The notes under the pieces: model-generated
Database searches by the model: none
What the model saw: only the letters and a program-made list of their open reading frames with translations
Told to the model about the DNA's origin: nothing
Source of the DNA: Eubacteriaceae bacterium Marseille-Q4139
GTDB taxonomy: Bacteria > Bacillota > Clostridia > Lachnospirales > Lachnospiraceae
NCBI GenBank assembly: GCA_018223415.1
Contig: JAGTTQ010000001.1
Location: 2,019,865-2,083,864 of the forward strand
Reading direction: 5' to 3'
DNA length: 64,000 nucleotides
Made by a program: the position numbers and the translations under genes
In this document: piece after piece, positions 34,746 to 43,381 of the stretch
Layout of the letters: each line of letters starts with the position of its first letter
How positions within the stretch are numbered: the stretch's first letter is position 1

Positions 34746-35441
34746 GTGAAGAAGATGGTGCTGGAGCCATTCATGGGCCTGCTTCTCATTGCCATGGTTT
34801 TCCTTGCCGTGCAGTATGGGGGTGTCGAAGTCCTTTCCGGGGAGGCGGCAGGCATGACGGAGCGGCCGACGGTTGTGATTGACGCCGGGCACGGCGGGAG
34901 CGATCCGGGGAAGGTCGGCGTGGACGGGAGCCTGGAAAAGGACATCAATCTGGAGATTGCCCTGCGCCTTAAGAAATATCTGGAGCAGTCGGATGTGCGC
35001 GTGATTATGACACGGGAGGAGGACGCGGCGCTTTCGGACGCCGGAGCGCAGAAAAAGAAGATGTCCGATATGCAGAACAGGTGTGCCATCGCCAATGAGA
35101 GCGGCGCAGACCTGGCGGTCAGCATCCATCAGAACAGCTACCACGAGGAGGAGGTCTGCGGCGGCCAGGTCTTTTATTATCAGGATTCTCCGAAGGGGAA
35201 AGAGCTGGCAGAAATCCTTCAGGAACGGTTTGACTATGTGCTTGGGGAGGCGAACCGCCGGCTGGCGAAGCCCAACGGGAATTATTATCTGCTGCTCCAT
35301 GTGAGGTGCCCGATTGTAATCGTGGAGTGCGGCTTTTTAAGCAACTGGAAGGAGGCCTCGCTTTTAAACCAGGCGGAATACCAGGATCGCCTGGCCTGGA
35401 CGATCCATATGGGGATCATGGAGTATCTGAACCGGAGCTGA
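34746..35441 (+). CDS. cwlD: N-acetylmuramoyl-L-alanine amidase, CwlD-like
   Basis: 231 aa from GTG 34746 (GAGGTGG at 34734-34740); alternative starts are GTG 34737 and ATG 34755. A membrane anchor (about 8-25) is followed by an Amidase_3 domain: VVIDAGHGGSDPG with the first zinc histidine, then E in SLEKDINLEIA, SIHQNSYHE with the second histidine, and the catalytic glutamate in VIVECGFLSN. The size matches CwlD (about 237 aa), which removes the stem peptide during muramic-lactam formation in spore cortex. Pairing with a YaaH-like GH18 gene supports a sporulation role. Confidence 0.85.
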   Translation: MKKMVLEPFMGLLLIAMVFLAVQYGGVEVLSGEAAGMTERPTVVIDAGHGGSDPGKVGVDGSLEKDINLEIALRLKKYLEQSDVRVIMTREEDAALSDAGAQKKKMSDMQNRCAIANESGADLAVSIHQNSYHEEEVCGGQVFYYQDSPKGKELAEILQERFDYVLGEANRRLAKPNGNYYLLLHVRCPIVIVECGFLSNWKEASLLNQAEYQDRLAWTIHMGIMEYLNRS

Positions 35442-35520
35442 GAAATAAGGAATTCCAATTCGGGCCGAGATGTGATAGAATGGGAGCAGACGAAACAGCA
35501 TTTGACAGGAGACAAAACCA

Positions 35521-36462
35521 ATGAAAAAGTACATCCCTCTGCTTGCCAACCTTCTCGCACAGTTCCTTTTCGGCATGGCTTATTTTTTTATCAAAATGGG
35601 CATGGCCGTTGTCGATCAGGATACGGTTAAATTCCTTTCCTTCCGCTTCACCCTGGGCTTTCTCGTCATGACGGGAATCCTGCTTCTTGGAATCAAGAAG
35701 GTCAACTATAAAAAAGGCTTTGTGGGCCTGATTTTCCTCTGCGGCCTGTTTAACCCGGCCATCAGCCAGATTTTAGAGACGACGTCCACGTCCTACGCGC
35801 CCACGTCGCAGATTGCCATGTACAACAGCATGCTGCCCATTGTGATGCTGGTGTTTTCTGCCCTGATCAATAAAGAATACCCGACGAGGCGCCAGCTTAT
35901 GTTCGTGCTGGTCTGCGTGGCCGGCGTGTTCGTGGCGAATCTTGTGGATCCCGGCAGCACCGGCATGACGGCCATCGGCCTGGCACTGATCGTCGGCACC
36001 AACATGGCGGTGGCAGTCAACCGCGTCCTGGTGCGCCGTGCATCGGCCATTTTTACGTCCTTTGAAATCATCTACATTACGACCGGCATGGGCGCGCTGC
36101 TGTTCAACGTCATCTCCGTCGGAAAGAGTGCGGCGGCCGGAAGCCTGGGAAGCTATTTCGACGGGCTTCTCTGCCCGGAATTCGGCATTTCCGTCCTCTA
36201 CATGGGGATTGCCTCCTGCGTCGTGGCCTTCCTCTGCATGACCTACGCATCGGCGAACCTGCCATTTGCGGTTTACGCCTCCACCTGCACCATGAGCACG
36301 GTGGTTGCCATTGTGTCCGGCGTGTTCCTGCTCCATGAGGTGTTCCGCCCGGTTCAGGCGGCCGGCACAGCCATCATCCTGGCGGGAATCGTCGGAATCA
36401 GCATGTCCTACGACAAAAAAGATGGAGAGGCAAATAAATTCCATTTAAAAGAGAGCAGGTAG
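35521..36462 (+). CDS. DMT-superfamily transporter (two EamA domains)
   Basis: 313 aa with about ten hydrophobic segments in two EamA halves. The first begins AQFLFGMAYFFIKMGM; the second, after about residue 155, contains ALIVGTNMAVAVNRVLVRR, and its last segments have GVFLLHEVFRPVQAAGTAIILAG cut across two helices. The family exports amino acids, nucleotide precursors or other small metabolites; the substrate is not predictable. ATG 35521 has GGAG about 10 bases upstream. Single gene, with a terminator just after the stop. Confidence 0.88.
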   Translation: MKKYIPLLANLLAQFLFGMAYFFIKMGMAVVDQDTVKFLSFRFTLGFLVMTGILLLGIKKVNYKKGFVGLIFLCGLFNPAISQILETTSTSYAPTSQIAMYNSMLPIVMLVFSALINKEYPTRRQLMFVLVCVAGVFVANLVDPGSTGMTAIGLALIVGTNMAVAVNRVLVRRASAIFTSFEIIYITTGMGALLFNVISVGKSAAAGSLGSYFDGLLCPEFGISVLYMGIASCVVAFLCMTYASANLPFAVYASTCTMSTVVAIVSGVFLLHEVFRPVQAAGTAIILAGIVGISMSYDKKDGEANKFHLKESR

Positions 36463-36489
36463 GGGAGGAGTTCCCCTGCGCGAAAGAAA

Positions 36490-36515
36490 GACGGGTCACA
36501 GAGACCCGTCTTTTT
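36490..36515 (+). terminator. Terminator shared by the transporter and opp operons
   Basis: GACGGGTC-ACAGA-GACCCGTC then TTTTT on the plus strand. The oppF stop codon (36496-36498) lies inside the stem, so both convergent transcripts end here. Confidence 0.85.
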
Positions 36516-37473
36516 CAACCTTATGGCAGGCGACGTAATGATCCGGCTCCACCTCGCGGAGTGCCGGCCGTTCCCTGCGGCAGATATCTTCGGCGTACAT
36601 GCAGCGGCTGCAAAACCGGCAGCCGGCCGGCGGATCCAAAGGATTCGGCGTTTCGCCTTTCAGGCGGATCCTGCGGTCGGTTTCTTCAAGATCGGGATCC
36701 GGGATGGGGATCGCCGATAAGAGCGCCTGGGTGTACGGGTGCAGCGGCTTTGCATAGAGGGCGGCGGAGGTGGTGATCTCCGCGATGGTGCCCAGGTACA
36801 TGACGCAGACCCGGTCGGAAATATGCTTTACCATGGAAAGATCGTGGGCGATAAAGAGGTAGGTGAGCCCCTTTTCTTTCTGGAGACGGATCAGCAGGTT
36901 CACAATCTGCGCCTGGATGGACACGTCCAGGGCGGAGATGGGCTCGTCACAGACGATGAGCTCCGGCTCCACCGCCAGGGCGCGGGCGATGCCGATCCGC
37001 TGTCTCTGGCCGCCGGAAAACTCGTGGACATACCGCGTCGCGTGCTCGGCGTTGAGCCCGACGGTCTCTAAAAGCTCCCGGACTTTTTTCTCCTGGCTGG
37101 CCTTATCCGGGCAGAGCTTGTGGGCACGAAGCCCCTCTGCGATGATTTCACCGACCTTCATTTTCGGATCCAGGGAAGAATAGGGATCCTGGAAAATAAT
37201 CTGCACTTCCTTTGTGAAGTCTTTCTTCTCTTTTCCTTTCAGGGCATGGATGTCTTTTCCTTTATAAAGGACTTCCCCGTCGGTGCGCTCATAAATCCCG
37301 ATGCAGGTGCGCCCGCATGTGGTTTTCCCGCAGCCGGATTCGCCCACCAGGCCAAGGGTCTCGCCTTTGCGGATGAAAAAGGACACATCGTCCACGGCCC
37401 TGAGAAGCTTCCTTCCCGTCTTAAAATATTTTTTCAGATGCCTGGCTTCCAGAATGATTTCATTTTGCTTCAT
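36496..37473 (-). CDS. oppF: Oligopeptide ABC transporter ATPase, OppF type
   Basis: 325 aa. Walker A GESGCGKTT near residue 43, Q-loop IIFQDPYSSLDPKM, signature FSGGQRQRIGIARAL and Walker B LIVCDEPISALD. The C-terminal oligopeptide_HPY extension has the four-cysteine cluster (CRFCSRCMYAEDIC) that binds an Fe-S cluster in this family. It powers peptide or nickel uptake with OppD. Last gene of oppABCDF. Confidence 0.93.
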   Translation of the reverse strand: MKQNEIILEARHLKKYFKTGRKLLRAVDDVSFFIRKGETLGLVGESGCGKTTCGRTCIGIYERTDGEVLYKGKDIHALKGKEKKDFTKEVQIIFQDPYSSLDPKMKVGEIIAEGLRAHKLCPDKASQEKKVRELLETVGLNAEHATRYVHEFSGGQRQRIGIARALAVEPELIVCDEPISALDVSIQAQIVNLLIRLQKEKGLTYLFIAHDLSMVKHISDRVCVMYLGTIAEITTSAALYAKPLHPYTQALLSAIPIPDPDLEETDRRIRLKGETPNPLDPPAGCRFCSRCMYAEDICRRERPALREVEPDHYVACHKVEKDGSL

Positions 37474-37485
37474 CTTTGCGGCCTC

Positions 37486-38475
37486 CTATTCTTTTGCGTC
37501 AGGAGAATAATAGAGCCAGCAGGAGGCCGTATGATTCTCCTCGAATTCAAACAGAGGCGGCGTAAGCCTCCGGCAGATGTTCATGCAGTGTCTGCACCGC
37601 GGTGCAAAAGCACAGCCGGCGGGCGGCGCCAGCATGTTCGGCGTGCTTCCCTCGATGGATTCCAGCTCCTGTTCTTCGTCAATGTCAAGGCGCGGCACGG
37701 CGCGCAGCAGGGCGCTGGTGTAGGGGTGCTTCGGGCGGTAAAAGATGTCGCGGCTGCTCCCTGTCTCCACGATGGTTCCGGCGTACATGACGACGATCCG
37801 TTTGGAAACGCTGGCGACGATGCCCAGGTCATGAGTGATGAGAATTAACGCCATGCCGGTCTCCTTCTGGAGCTTCTTTAAAAGATCCAGAATATCGGCC
37901 TGGATTGTCACATCGAGAGCCGTGGTGGGCTCGTCGGCAATCAGAAGCTTCGGGCTGCATGCCAACGCGATGGCGATCATGGCCCGCTGGCGCATGCCGC
38001 CGGAAAACTCGTGGGGATACTGGCGAAGCCGCCTCTCGGGATTCGGGATTCCAACGAGGCCAAGAAGCCGTCCGGCCTCTTCGTAGGCCGCCTGTTTTCC
38101 GCCTCCGCCGTGGATCATGATTTTTTCGGCGATCTGGCGGCCGATGGTAAGCGTCGGGTTCAAAGCGGCCAGCGCGTCCTGGAAGACGATGGAACAGCCG
38201 CTTCCGCGGTAGCTTTCCCATTCCTTTTTGCTCATTTCCAGCAGGTTTCTCCCCTCAAAGAGGATTTCACTGCCGGCCTTGATTTCGCCCGGCGGCGTCT
38301 GAATCAACCCCATGATGGAGCGGGCGGTGACGGATTTTCCGCAGCCGGATTCCCCGACGATGGCGACGGACTCTCCGGCGTCCACGTAAAAGTTCACCCC
38401 GCGGACAGACTGCACCTCACCGGCATAGCTGTGGTAGGAGACCTTTAAGTCGCGTACCTCCAATAAATGTTTCAT
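37486..38475 (-). CDS. oppD: Oligopeptide ABC transporter ATPase, OppD type
   Basis: 329 aa. Walker A GESGCGKSVT, Q-loop IVFQDALAALNPTL, signature FSGGMRQRAMIAIAL, Walker B LLIADEPTTALD. The C-terminal HPY motif has cysteines in GCAFAPRCRHCMNIC. Partner of OppF, 12 bases upstream of it. SGGMRQR versus SGGQRQR separates the two paralogues in the usual way. Confidence 0.93.
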   Translation of the reverse strand: MKHLLEVRDLKVSYHSYAGEVQSVRGVNFYVDAGESVAIVGESGCGKSVTARSIMGLIQTPPGEIKAGSEILFEGRNLLEMSKKEWESYRGSGCSIVFQDALAALNPTLTIGRQIAEKIMIHGGGGKQAAYEEAGRLLGLVGIPNPERRLRQYPHEFSGGMRQRAMIAIALACSPKLLIADEPTTALDVTIQADILDLLKKLQKETGMALILITHDLGIVASVSKRIVVMYAGTIVETGSSRDIFYRPKHPYTSALLRAVPRLDIDEEQELESIEGSTPNMLAPPAGCAFAPRCRHCMNICRRLTPPLFEFEENHTASCWLYYSPDAKE

Positions 38476-38488
38476 TTCCGTTCACCTC

Positions 38489-39424
38489 CTATTTGCTGAG
38501 GCGGGGATCCAGCGCATGCTGGAGAATATCGCCCAGAATATTCAGACATAAAACCGTAAGCAGGATGAAAACGCCCGGGATCACGGCAAGCAGCGGGTCA
38601 TACAGGATATACTGCTGTGCGTTCTGGAGCATGGAGCCCCAGGAGGCCTTCGGAAGCGCCACGCCGTACCCGAGAAAGCTTAAGGACGACTCATCCAGGA
38701 TGGCACCGGCGACGCTTAAGGAGGCCGCCACGATGATGTGGGTCGTCATGTTTGGGATGATGTGGCGGAGAATGATCTCCGGATGGCTGACTCCGAGCGT
38801 CTTCGCAGCAATGACAAAATCCCTCTCCTTTAAGGTCAGGGTCTGGGCGCGGACAATCCGCGCGACGCCGGTCCAGGAAAACAGGGCCAGCATGATGACG
38901 AGCGTCACCATGTTGTTGGGGACAAAGGAGAAGAATACAATAATTAAAAGCAGGCTCGGGACGGACTGGAACATGTCCACGATCCGCATCAGTACCGCAT
39001 CCAGCGTTCCTCCCACATAGCCGCTGACGGAGCCGATGGCCGTGCCGATGAGGACGGATACGATCATGGCGGAGACGCCGACGGTGAGGGAGACCCTGCC
39101 GCCGTAGAGAGCACGGGTGAAAGAGTCGCGGCCAAGCTCATCGGTGCCAAACCAGTGTTTAGCGCTGGGCGGCGCCATTTTGTTCATGACGTCCATGTAA
39201 TCCGGATCGTAAGGCGAGAGGAACGCAAACATGGACGAGAGGACGATCACGATTAAGAGGACGAGGCAGACCATCGCAAGCCGGTTGGATTTTAACGCAG
39301 AGCGGATATGGGAAAAGAGGCTGCGCTCGTAGCTGGCGCCGGCCGCCTCGCCTTCCTTTTCGGCCTTCATGAAGTCCTCTGCCCGCAGAGCCGCTTTGTT
39401 TAAGGGGGATATCAGTTTTGCCAT
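38489..39424 (-). CDS. oppC: Oligopeptide ABC transporter permease, OppC type
   Basis: 311 aa from ATG 39424. The SD (AAGGAG) overlaps the last codons of oppB, and the 13 extra codons upstream would run into oppB. N-terminal OppC_N segment (about 40-75) with SLFSHIRSALKSNRLAM, then the domain LGRDSFTRALYGGRVSLTVG and about six membrane helices, with EAA loop AAKTLGVSHPEIILRHIIPN. It forms half of the membrane channel. Confidence 0.93.
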   Translation of the reverse strand: MAKLISPLNKAALRAEDFMKAEKEGEAAGASYERSLFSHIRSALKSNRLAMVCLVLLIVIVLSSMFAFLSPYDPDYMDVMNKMAPPSAKHWFGTDELGRDSFTRALYGGRVSLTVGVSAMIVSVLIGTAIGSVSGYVGGTLDAVLMRIVDMFQSVPSLLLIIVFFSFVPNNMVTLVIMLALFSWTGVARIVRAQTLTLKERDFVIAAKTLGVSHPEIILRHIIPNMTTHIIVAASLSVAGAILDESSLSFLGYGVALPKASWGSMLQNAQQYILYDPLLAVIPGVFILLTVLCLNILGDILQHALDPRLSK

Positions 39425-39428
39425 TTGC

Positions 39429-40397
39429 TTACTCCTTTCCAAGCTTGATCCGCGGATCCGCAAAGCCGTAGAGAATGTCCGCCAGGAAGTTGCCGAGCAA
39501 AAGCATGGTACAGGAGAACATGGTGATTCCCATGACCATCGGGTAGTCCCGGTTGTTGATGGAGCTCATGCCAAGGGTTCCAAGTCCCGGCCAGTTGAAC
39601 ACGGATTCCACGATGAACGAACCGGTCACGAGGCTTCCGAGGCGGGAGCCGACGGTGGTGATGACCGGGAGCAGGCAGTTTTTAAGCACCTGCCCAAACA
39701 GGATCATGCGCCCGGAAAGGCCCTTGGAGACGGCAGTCATGACATACTCCTCCTCCAGCTGCACGATGGTGTTGGAGCGGATATAGCGGACAAACACGGC
39801 CATGTTGTTCATGCTGAGAACGATGGCCGGCAGGATGCCGTGGCGGATTACGTCGATGGTGCTTGTGACGCCGATGGTACGCATGCCGGAGCTGGGAAGC
39901 AGCTTAAGCTTCATGGAAAATATGATAATCAGCATAATCCCGAGCCAGAAGGCCGGGATGGAGACACCGACGTAGGTGACGGCGCTTATGAGATTGTCGG
40001 CCAGGCCGTTCTTTTTGGCTCCGGCAGCCAGCCCCAGGGGGATGGAGATGAGCAGGGACAAAAGAAGAGATGTCCCCATAAGCCCCACGGTGGCGGGTAG
40101 TCTCTTTGCGATTTCATTTAAGACGGGCTCCTTCGTCTGTACGGAGATGCCCCAGTTTCCCTGAAGCATTTTTTCTGCCCAGCGGACATACTGTTCCGTG
40201 GCCGTCCCGTTTAAGCCGAGGGATTCGCGCATGCGGTCCAGCTCCTCGTCGGTCATTTTGTGTCCGGTGGCTCCCGGTGTCATGTAGATGTATAAGGGGT
40301 CGCCGGGTGCAAAGTAAATGATGGAGAAGGAGAAGACAGAGACCAGGAACCAGACGAGGATCGCCTGAAGAAGCCGTTTCAGAACAAACTGTTTCAT
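39429..40397 (-). CDS. oppB: Oligopeptide ABC transporter permease, OppB type
   Basis: 322 aa. The N-terminal helix LQAILVWFLVSVFSFSIIYF and APGDP are OppB/DppB hallmarks; the periplasmic-side loop is followed by five helices, with EAA loop AVSKGLSGRMILFGQVLKNC. Pairs with OppC. 95 bases after oppA with a hairpin between, so it is expressed at a lower level. Confidence 0.93.
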   Translation of the reverse strand: MKQFVLKRLLQAILVWFLVSVFSFSIIYFAPGDPLYIYMTPGATGHKMTDEELDRMRESLGLNGTATEQYVRWAEKMLQGNWGISVQTKEPVLNEIAKRLPATVGLMGTSLLLSLLISIPLGLAAGAKKNGLADNLISAVTYVGVSIPAFWLGIMLIIIFSMKLKLLPSSGMRTIGVTSTIDVIRHGILPAIVLSMNNMAVFVRYIRSNTIVQLEEEYVMTAVSKGLSGRMILFGQVLKNCLLPVITTVGSRLGSLVTGSFIVESVFNWPGLGTLGMSSINNRDYPMVMGITMFSCTMLLLGNFLADILYGFADPRIKLGKE

Positions 40398-40445
40398 TGG
40401 TTTTTGTTCCTTTCTGTGCGGAATTTGTAAGCACGCGCAGACCTG

Positions 40446-40479
40446 AAAATGCCGCCCCTTAGGCAGAAGGCGGCATTTT
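40446..40479 (-). promoter_or_regulatory. Perfect hairpin between oppA and oppB
   Basis: Arms AAAATGCCGCC (40446-40456) and GGCGGCATTTT (40469-40479). On the transcribed strand it reads as a stem with the T-run inside, a typical RNA-stabilising or partially terminating element that keeps the binding protein in excess over the channel. Confidence 0.7.
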
Positions 40480-40492
40480 GCAGTCTGTGGGA

Positions 40493-42124
40493 TTATTCCA
40501 TGGTGAGTTTGGTATAGTCCTCAAAGATCGGTGTTCTCTTGATGGTGTCGGTTCCCTTGATGTTGGAGGTAGTCACGAACACGTAGTTGGGGTAAGCGAT
40601 GGGGTAGCAGGTCAGCTCGTCTCTCGTCATTTCCTGAATCTCTTTGTAGAGAGCGGCGCGCTCCTCATCGGTAAATACGGAACGGGCATCGGACCATTTG
40701 GCAGCCAGCTCGTCGGAAATTGCCAGGTTCACGCCCCAGATTCCGTTGTACATGCCGTAGATGACATTGTCCGGATCGCCGTTGGCGCCGTAGCCGTTTA
40801 AGTAGAACTCGTAGTCGCTGTCGGTTCCGAATACCTTCTCGAAGAAGCCTGCGGACTCAAGCGGGATCACGTCTAAGGTGATGCCGACGTTCTTAAGCTG
40901 CTGCTGGATGATCTGGGCCGTTTCCTTCATGTAAACACGCTCGGAGTTGAAGTAGAGCGTCATGGTTTTGCCCTCTAAGCCGGCTTCGGCAACAAGAGCC
41001 TTTGCCTTTTCCACATCCTGCTTGTAGCCTTCGATGGTGCTGTCATAGTAGTTGGTGGCGTTGGAGAGGATGGTGTTTGCCGGAACTGCCATGCCCTCGC
41101 CGTAAGCGCCGGCGATGATTTCCTCCTGGTTTAAAGCTGCGAAGACAGCCTCAACCACGCGGGGATCCTCAAAGGTGGGGCAGAATTTGTTGACGGCCAT
41201 GTAGTTTACGCGGCCTTCCGGGTACTGTACCACGGTGTAGTTGGGATCGCTGGAGTATTTTGCAACAGCCTGGGAATTGGCAAGCTCCAGGAAATTCACT
41301 TCGCCGTTTGCAAGGGCAACTTCCTGAGCGGCCATATCGGAGATGATCCGGAATGTAACCGTGTCGATGGAAGGAGCGCCCATGTAGTAGTCTTCATATT
41401 TTTCTACCACAAGGTACTGATCCTGTACAAACTCGGAGAGCTTGTAGGGGCCGGAGCCGATGCCTAAAAGGTTGGCCTGGGAACCGGTGATGCTTGTATT
41501 GCCCTCAAAAACATGCTCAGGAATCAGGGTCAGCGTTCCGAGAAGCTCTGCGTAGGAAGCAGACGGCGCCGGAAGCGTGATGGTGACAGTCAAATCGTCG
41601 GTTTTCTCATAGGAAACCGGCTCCTCGCCTACAAGGACGATGTTGGTGCCGGCCGCGCCATTGTTGGTGTCGGAGCAGACATCTAACGTGAAGATCATGT
41701 CGTCTGCCGTGATGGCCTCGCCGTCATGCCAGGTCAGGCCGTCCTTTAATTTTAAGGTATAGACGGTTCCGTCCTCGGAAATGTCGTAGGACTCTGCAAG
41801 ATAGTAGCGTGTCTCGTTTACGTCCTTTACATAGAGCGGATCGTAAAGGGGATTTAACATGATGACGCCTTCCTTCATGCCCTCCAAAAGCGGGTTTAAG
41901 TTGGCGACGCAGCTTGCACTGGGGATTGTCAGGTTTGTGGCTTCTGCCGGGGCTGCTGCGGTTGTTTCAGCTGCTGCTGTGGTTTCGTCTGATGCCGCGG
42001 CGGTCGTGCCTGTTTCCGTTGTCTCAGCGGCAGCCGTGGTTTGTTCCTGGCTTCCGGAGCCGCAGCCCGCAAGAAGGGATGCGCTTAAGGATGCAGCCAG
42101 AAGGACTGTGAAAAATTTTCTCAT
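40493..42124 (-). CDS. oppA: Oligopeptide ABC transporter substrate-binding lipoprotein
   Basis: 543 aa from ATG 42124 (GGGAGG upstream). Lipoprotein signal with lipobox LLAGC, cysteine 21; a low-complexity Ala/Thr/Glu linker (about 27-68) spaces it from the membrane. The rest is an SBP_bac_5 fold: LAESYDISEDGTVYTLKLKD cut across the standard motif, DGLTWHDGEAITADD, GSGPYKLSEF and the late LSNATNYYD region. It binds peptide (or another family substrate such as nickel complexes) outside the membrane. First gene of the operon; its promoter lies upstream, divergent from the riboswitch. Confidence 0.92.
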   Translation of the reverse strand: MRKFFTVLLAASLSASLLAGCGSGSQEQTTAAAETTETGTTAAASDETTAAAETTAAAPAEATNLTIPSASCVANLNPLLEGMKEGVIMLNPLYDPLYVKDVNETRYYLAESYDISEDGTVYTLKLKDGLTWHDGEAITADDMIFTLDVCSDTNNGAAGTNIVLVGEEPVSYEKTDDLTVTITLPAPSASYAELLGTLTLIPEHVFEGNTSITGSQANLLGIGSGPYKLSEFVQDQYLVVEKYEDYYMGAPSIDTVTFRIISDMAAQEVALANGEVNFLELANSQAVAKYSSDPNYTVVQYPEGRVNYMAVNKFCPTFEDPRVVEAVFAALNQEEIIAGAYGEGMAVPANTILSNATNYYDSTIEGYKQDVEKAKALVAEAGLEGKTMTLYFNSERVYMKETAQIIQQQLKNVGITLDVIPLESAGFFEKVFGTDSDYEFYLNGYGANGDPDNVIYGMYNGIWGVNLAISDELAAKWSDARSVFTDEERAALYKEIQEMTRDELTCYPIAYPNYVFVTTSNIKGTDTIKRTPIFEDYTKLTME

Positions 42125-42296
42125 TTGGTTTATACCTCCCAAGATCTGACAGATCTGATGTTTGATTTTCCGGCGGCTGTTTGCCGCCGGCGCAACATAA
42201 CCTATTGTAATGGCCCCTATTCCATAAGTCCAATCGAAAAAAACATTTTTTTGGCGGATGAAATAGATTCTTTCGATATCACTTTCGAGAAAACAC

Positions 42297-42325
42297 TTGA
42301 TTTGGCAGTCTGGTTGTGCTAGGAT
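42297..42325 (+). promoter_or_regulatory. Promoter of the riboswitch-ribU transcript
   Basis: TTGATT (42297-42302), 17-base spacer, TAGGAT (42320-42325), starting transcription just before the riboswitch. Confidence 0.7.
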
Positions 42326-42343
42326 AGAACGGTAAAATAAATA

Positions 42344-42460
42344 AGTTCTTCGGGGCAGGGTGAAATTCCCTACCGGCGGTGACAGTCCGCGACCTGCTTA
42401 TGGCAGCTGATTTGGTGAAATTCCAAAACCGACAGTATAGTCTGGATGAGAGAAGAAATT
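42344..42460 (+). ncRNA. FMN riboswitch (RFN element)
   Basis: All conserved blocks are present in order: TTCGGGGCAGGGTGAAATTC, CCTACCGGCGGTGACAGTCC, GCGACCTGC, TTGGTGAAATTCC, AAACCGACAGTATAGTC and GGATGAGAGAAG. It senses FMN and, when bound, favours the terminator at 42482. Confidence 0.97.
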
Positions 42461-42481
42461 GTGCGGCATTTGTGTATAGGC

Positions 42482-42513
42482 CCCGGACTTTTTGTATTGT
42501 CCGGGATTTTTTT
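42482..42513 (+). terminator. Riboswitch expression-platform terminator
   Basis: CCCGGAC (42482-42488) pairs with GTCCGGG (42499-42505), followed by A and seven T. Confidence 0.9.
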
Positions 42514-42657
42514 ATTTCATAGGAAATTGCGTCCTATGAAATAAAAACGCTCCGCGAGGATGCGCACTTCGCGCAGAGGAATATGGCTGCTGGCGCAGCC
42601 GCACTCCGGCGCGAGTGTGCGCCGCAGCGCACACTTTTTATGCCCACAATTCCTCTG
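42509..42657. repeat. Palindromic element between riboswitch and ribU
   Basis: A perfect 16-bp palindrome (TTTTTATTTCATAGGA at 42509-42524 with TCCTATGAAATAAAAA at 42532-42547) is followed by a GC-rich block closed by CAGAGGAAT (42574-42582) and ATTCCTCTG (42649-42657). Inside it is a second terminator-like hairpin, AGTGTGCGC-CGCA-GCGCACACT then TTTTT. The TTCCATAGGA-type palindrome also occurs with repeat copies A and C. It separates the FMN riboswitch from ribU by about 210 bases. Confidence 0.75.
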
Positions 42658-42727
42658 TACGTGATTTCCGGCATGTGCCGGGAGACGGCCAGGAAGAAGG
42701 ACGAAACAGTACAAGGAGGAAACCAAA

Positions 42728-43369
42728 ATGAAACCTGAAAAGATGTTGAATGTGAAGAACGTGGTGCTGATCGGCATGTTCGGGGCCCTGGCGGCCGTGC
42801 TGGAGGCGTTCCAGCTTGCCGTGCCCTTTGCGCCGCCGTTCTACAAGCTGGACTTTGCGGAGACCCCGATTTTAATCGGCGCTTTTGCGCTGGGCCCGGT
42901 GCCTGCGGTTCTGATGGAGCTTGTGAAGAACCTGATTAAGGTTTTAACCCAGGGCTCGACGACTATGTACGTCGGCGATCTGGCAAACTTTATCGGAAGC
43001 GTAATGTTCATCCTGCCGGCTTCCATTCTCTACCAGAGAAAGAAGACCAGGAAGACGGCCATGATCGGGCTCGTTGTATCGGTTCTGGCAGCCGTTGCCG
43101 GCGCTGTCGTCATCAACTGCTTTGTGACACTGCCGCTGTATGCAAACCTGGCCTTCGGCGGAATCGAGAACATCATCGCCATGGGCACGAAGGTCAATCC
43201 GGCCATCACAGATATTTATACATTCGCAATTTTTGCAATTATTCCGTTTAACCTGTTAAAATGCGGACTGAATGCCGGCGTGACGGCGCTTCTCTATAAG
43301 AGAGTCAGCGTCATCCTGCGGACAGGAAACACGGTTCCGGCGCCGCGGACCTCCGTGGAGAAAGGCTAA
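42728..43369 (+). CDS. ribU: ECF riboflavin transporter S component RibU
   Basis: 213 aa with six hydrophobic segments. The N-terminus (NVVLIGMFGALAAVLEAF) and PPFYKLDFAETPILIGAFALG (read across the first loop) carry the KxDFxE-type riboflavin-site motif of RibU. It binds riboflavin and joins the shared ECF energising module encoded elsewhere. AAGGAGG is about 9 bases before ATG 42728. Regulation by the upstream FMN riboswitch confirms the substrate. A creatininase-family gene starts 12 bases after its stop. Confidence 0.95.
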   Translation: MKPEKMLNVKNVVLIGMFGALAAVLEAFQLAVPFAPPFYKLDFAETPILIGAFALGPVPAVLMELVKNLIKVLTQGSTTMYVGDLANFIGSVMFILPASILYQRKKTRKTAMIGLVVSVLAAVAGAVVINCFVTLPLYANLAFGGIENIIAMGTKVNPAITDIYTFAIFAIIPFNLLKCGLNAGVTALLYKRVSVILRTGNTVPAPRTSVEKG

Positions 43370-43381
43370 AGGCAGTCGCAT

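Noticed and set aside
33563..35125. 520-codon minus-strand open frame
   Set aside because: It lies opposite the GH18 and cwlD genes, has no SD or domain, and its composition is the mirror of GC-rich codons on the plus strand.
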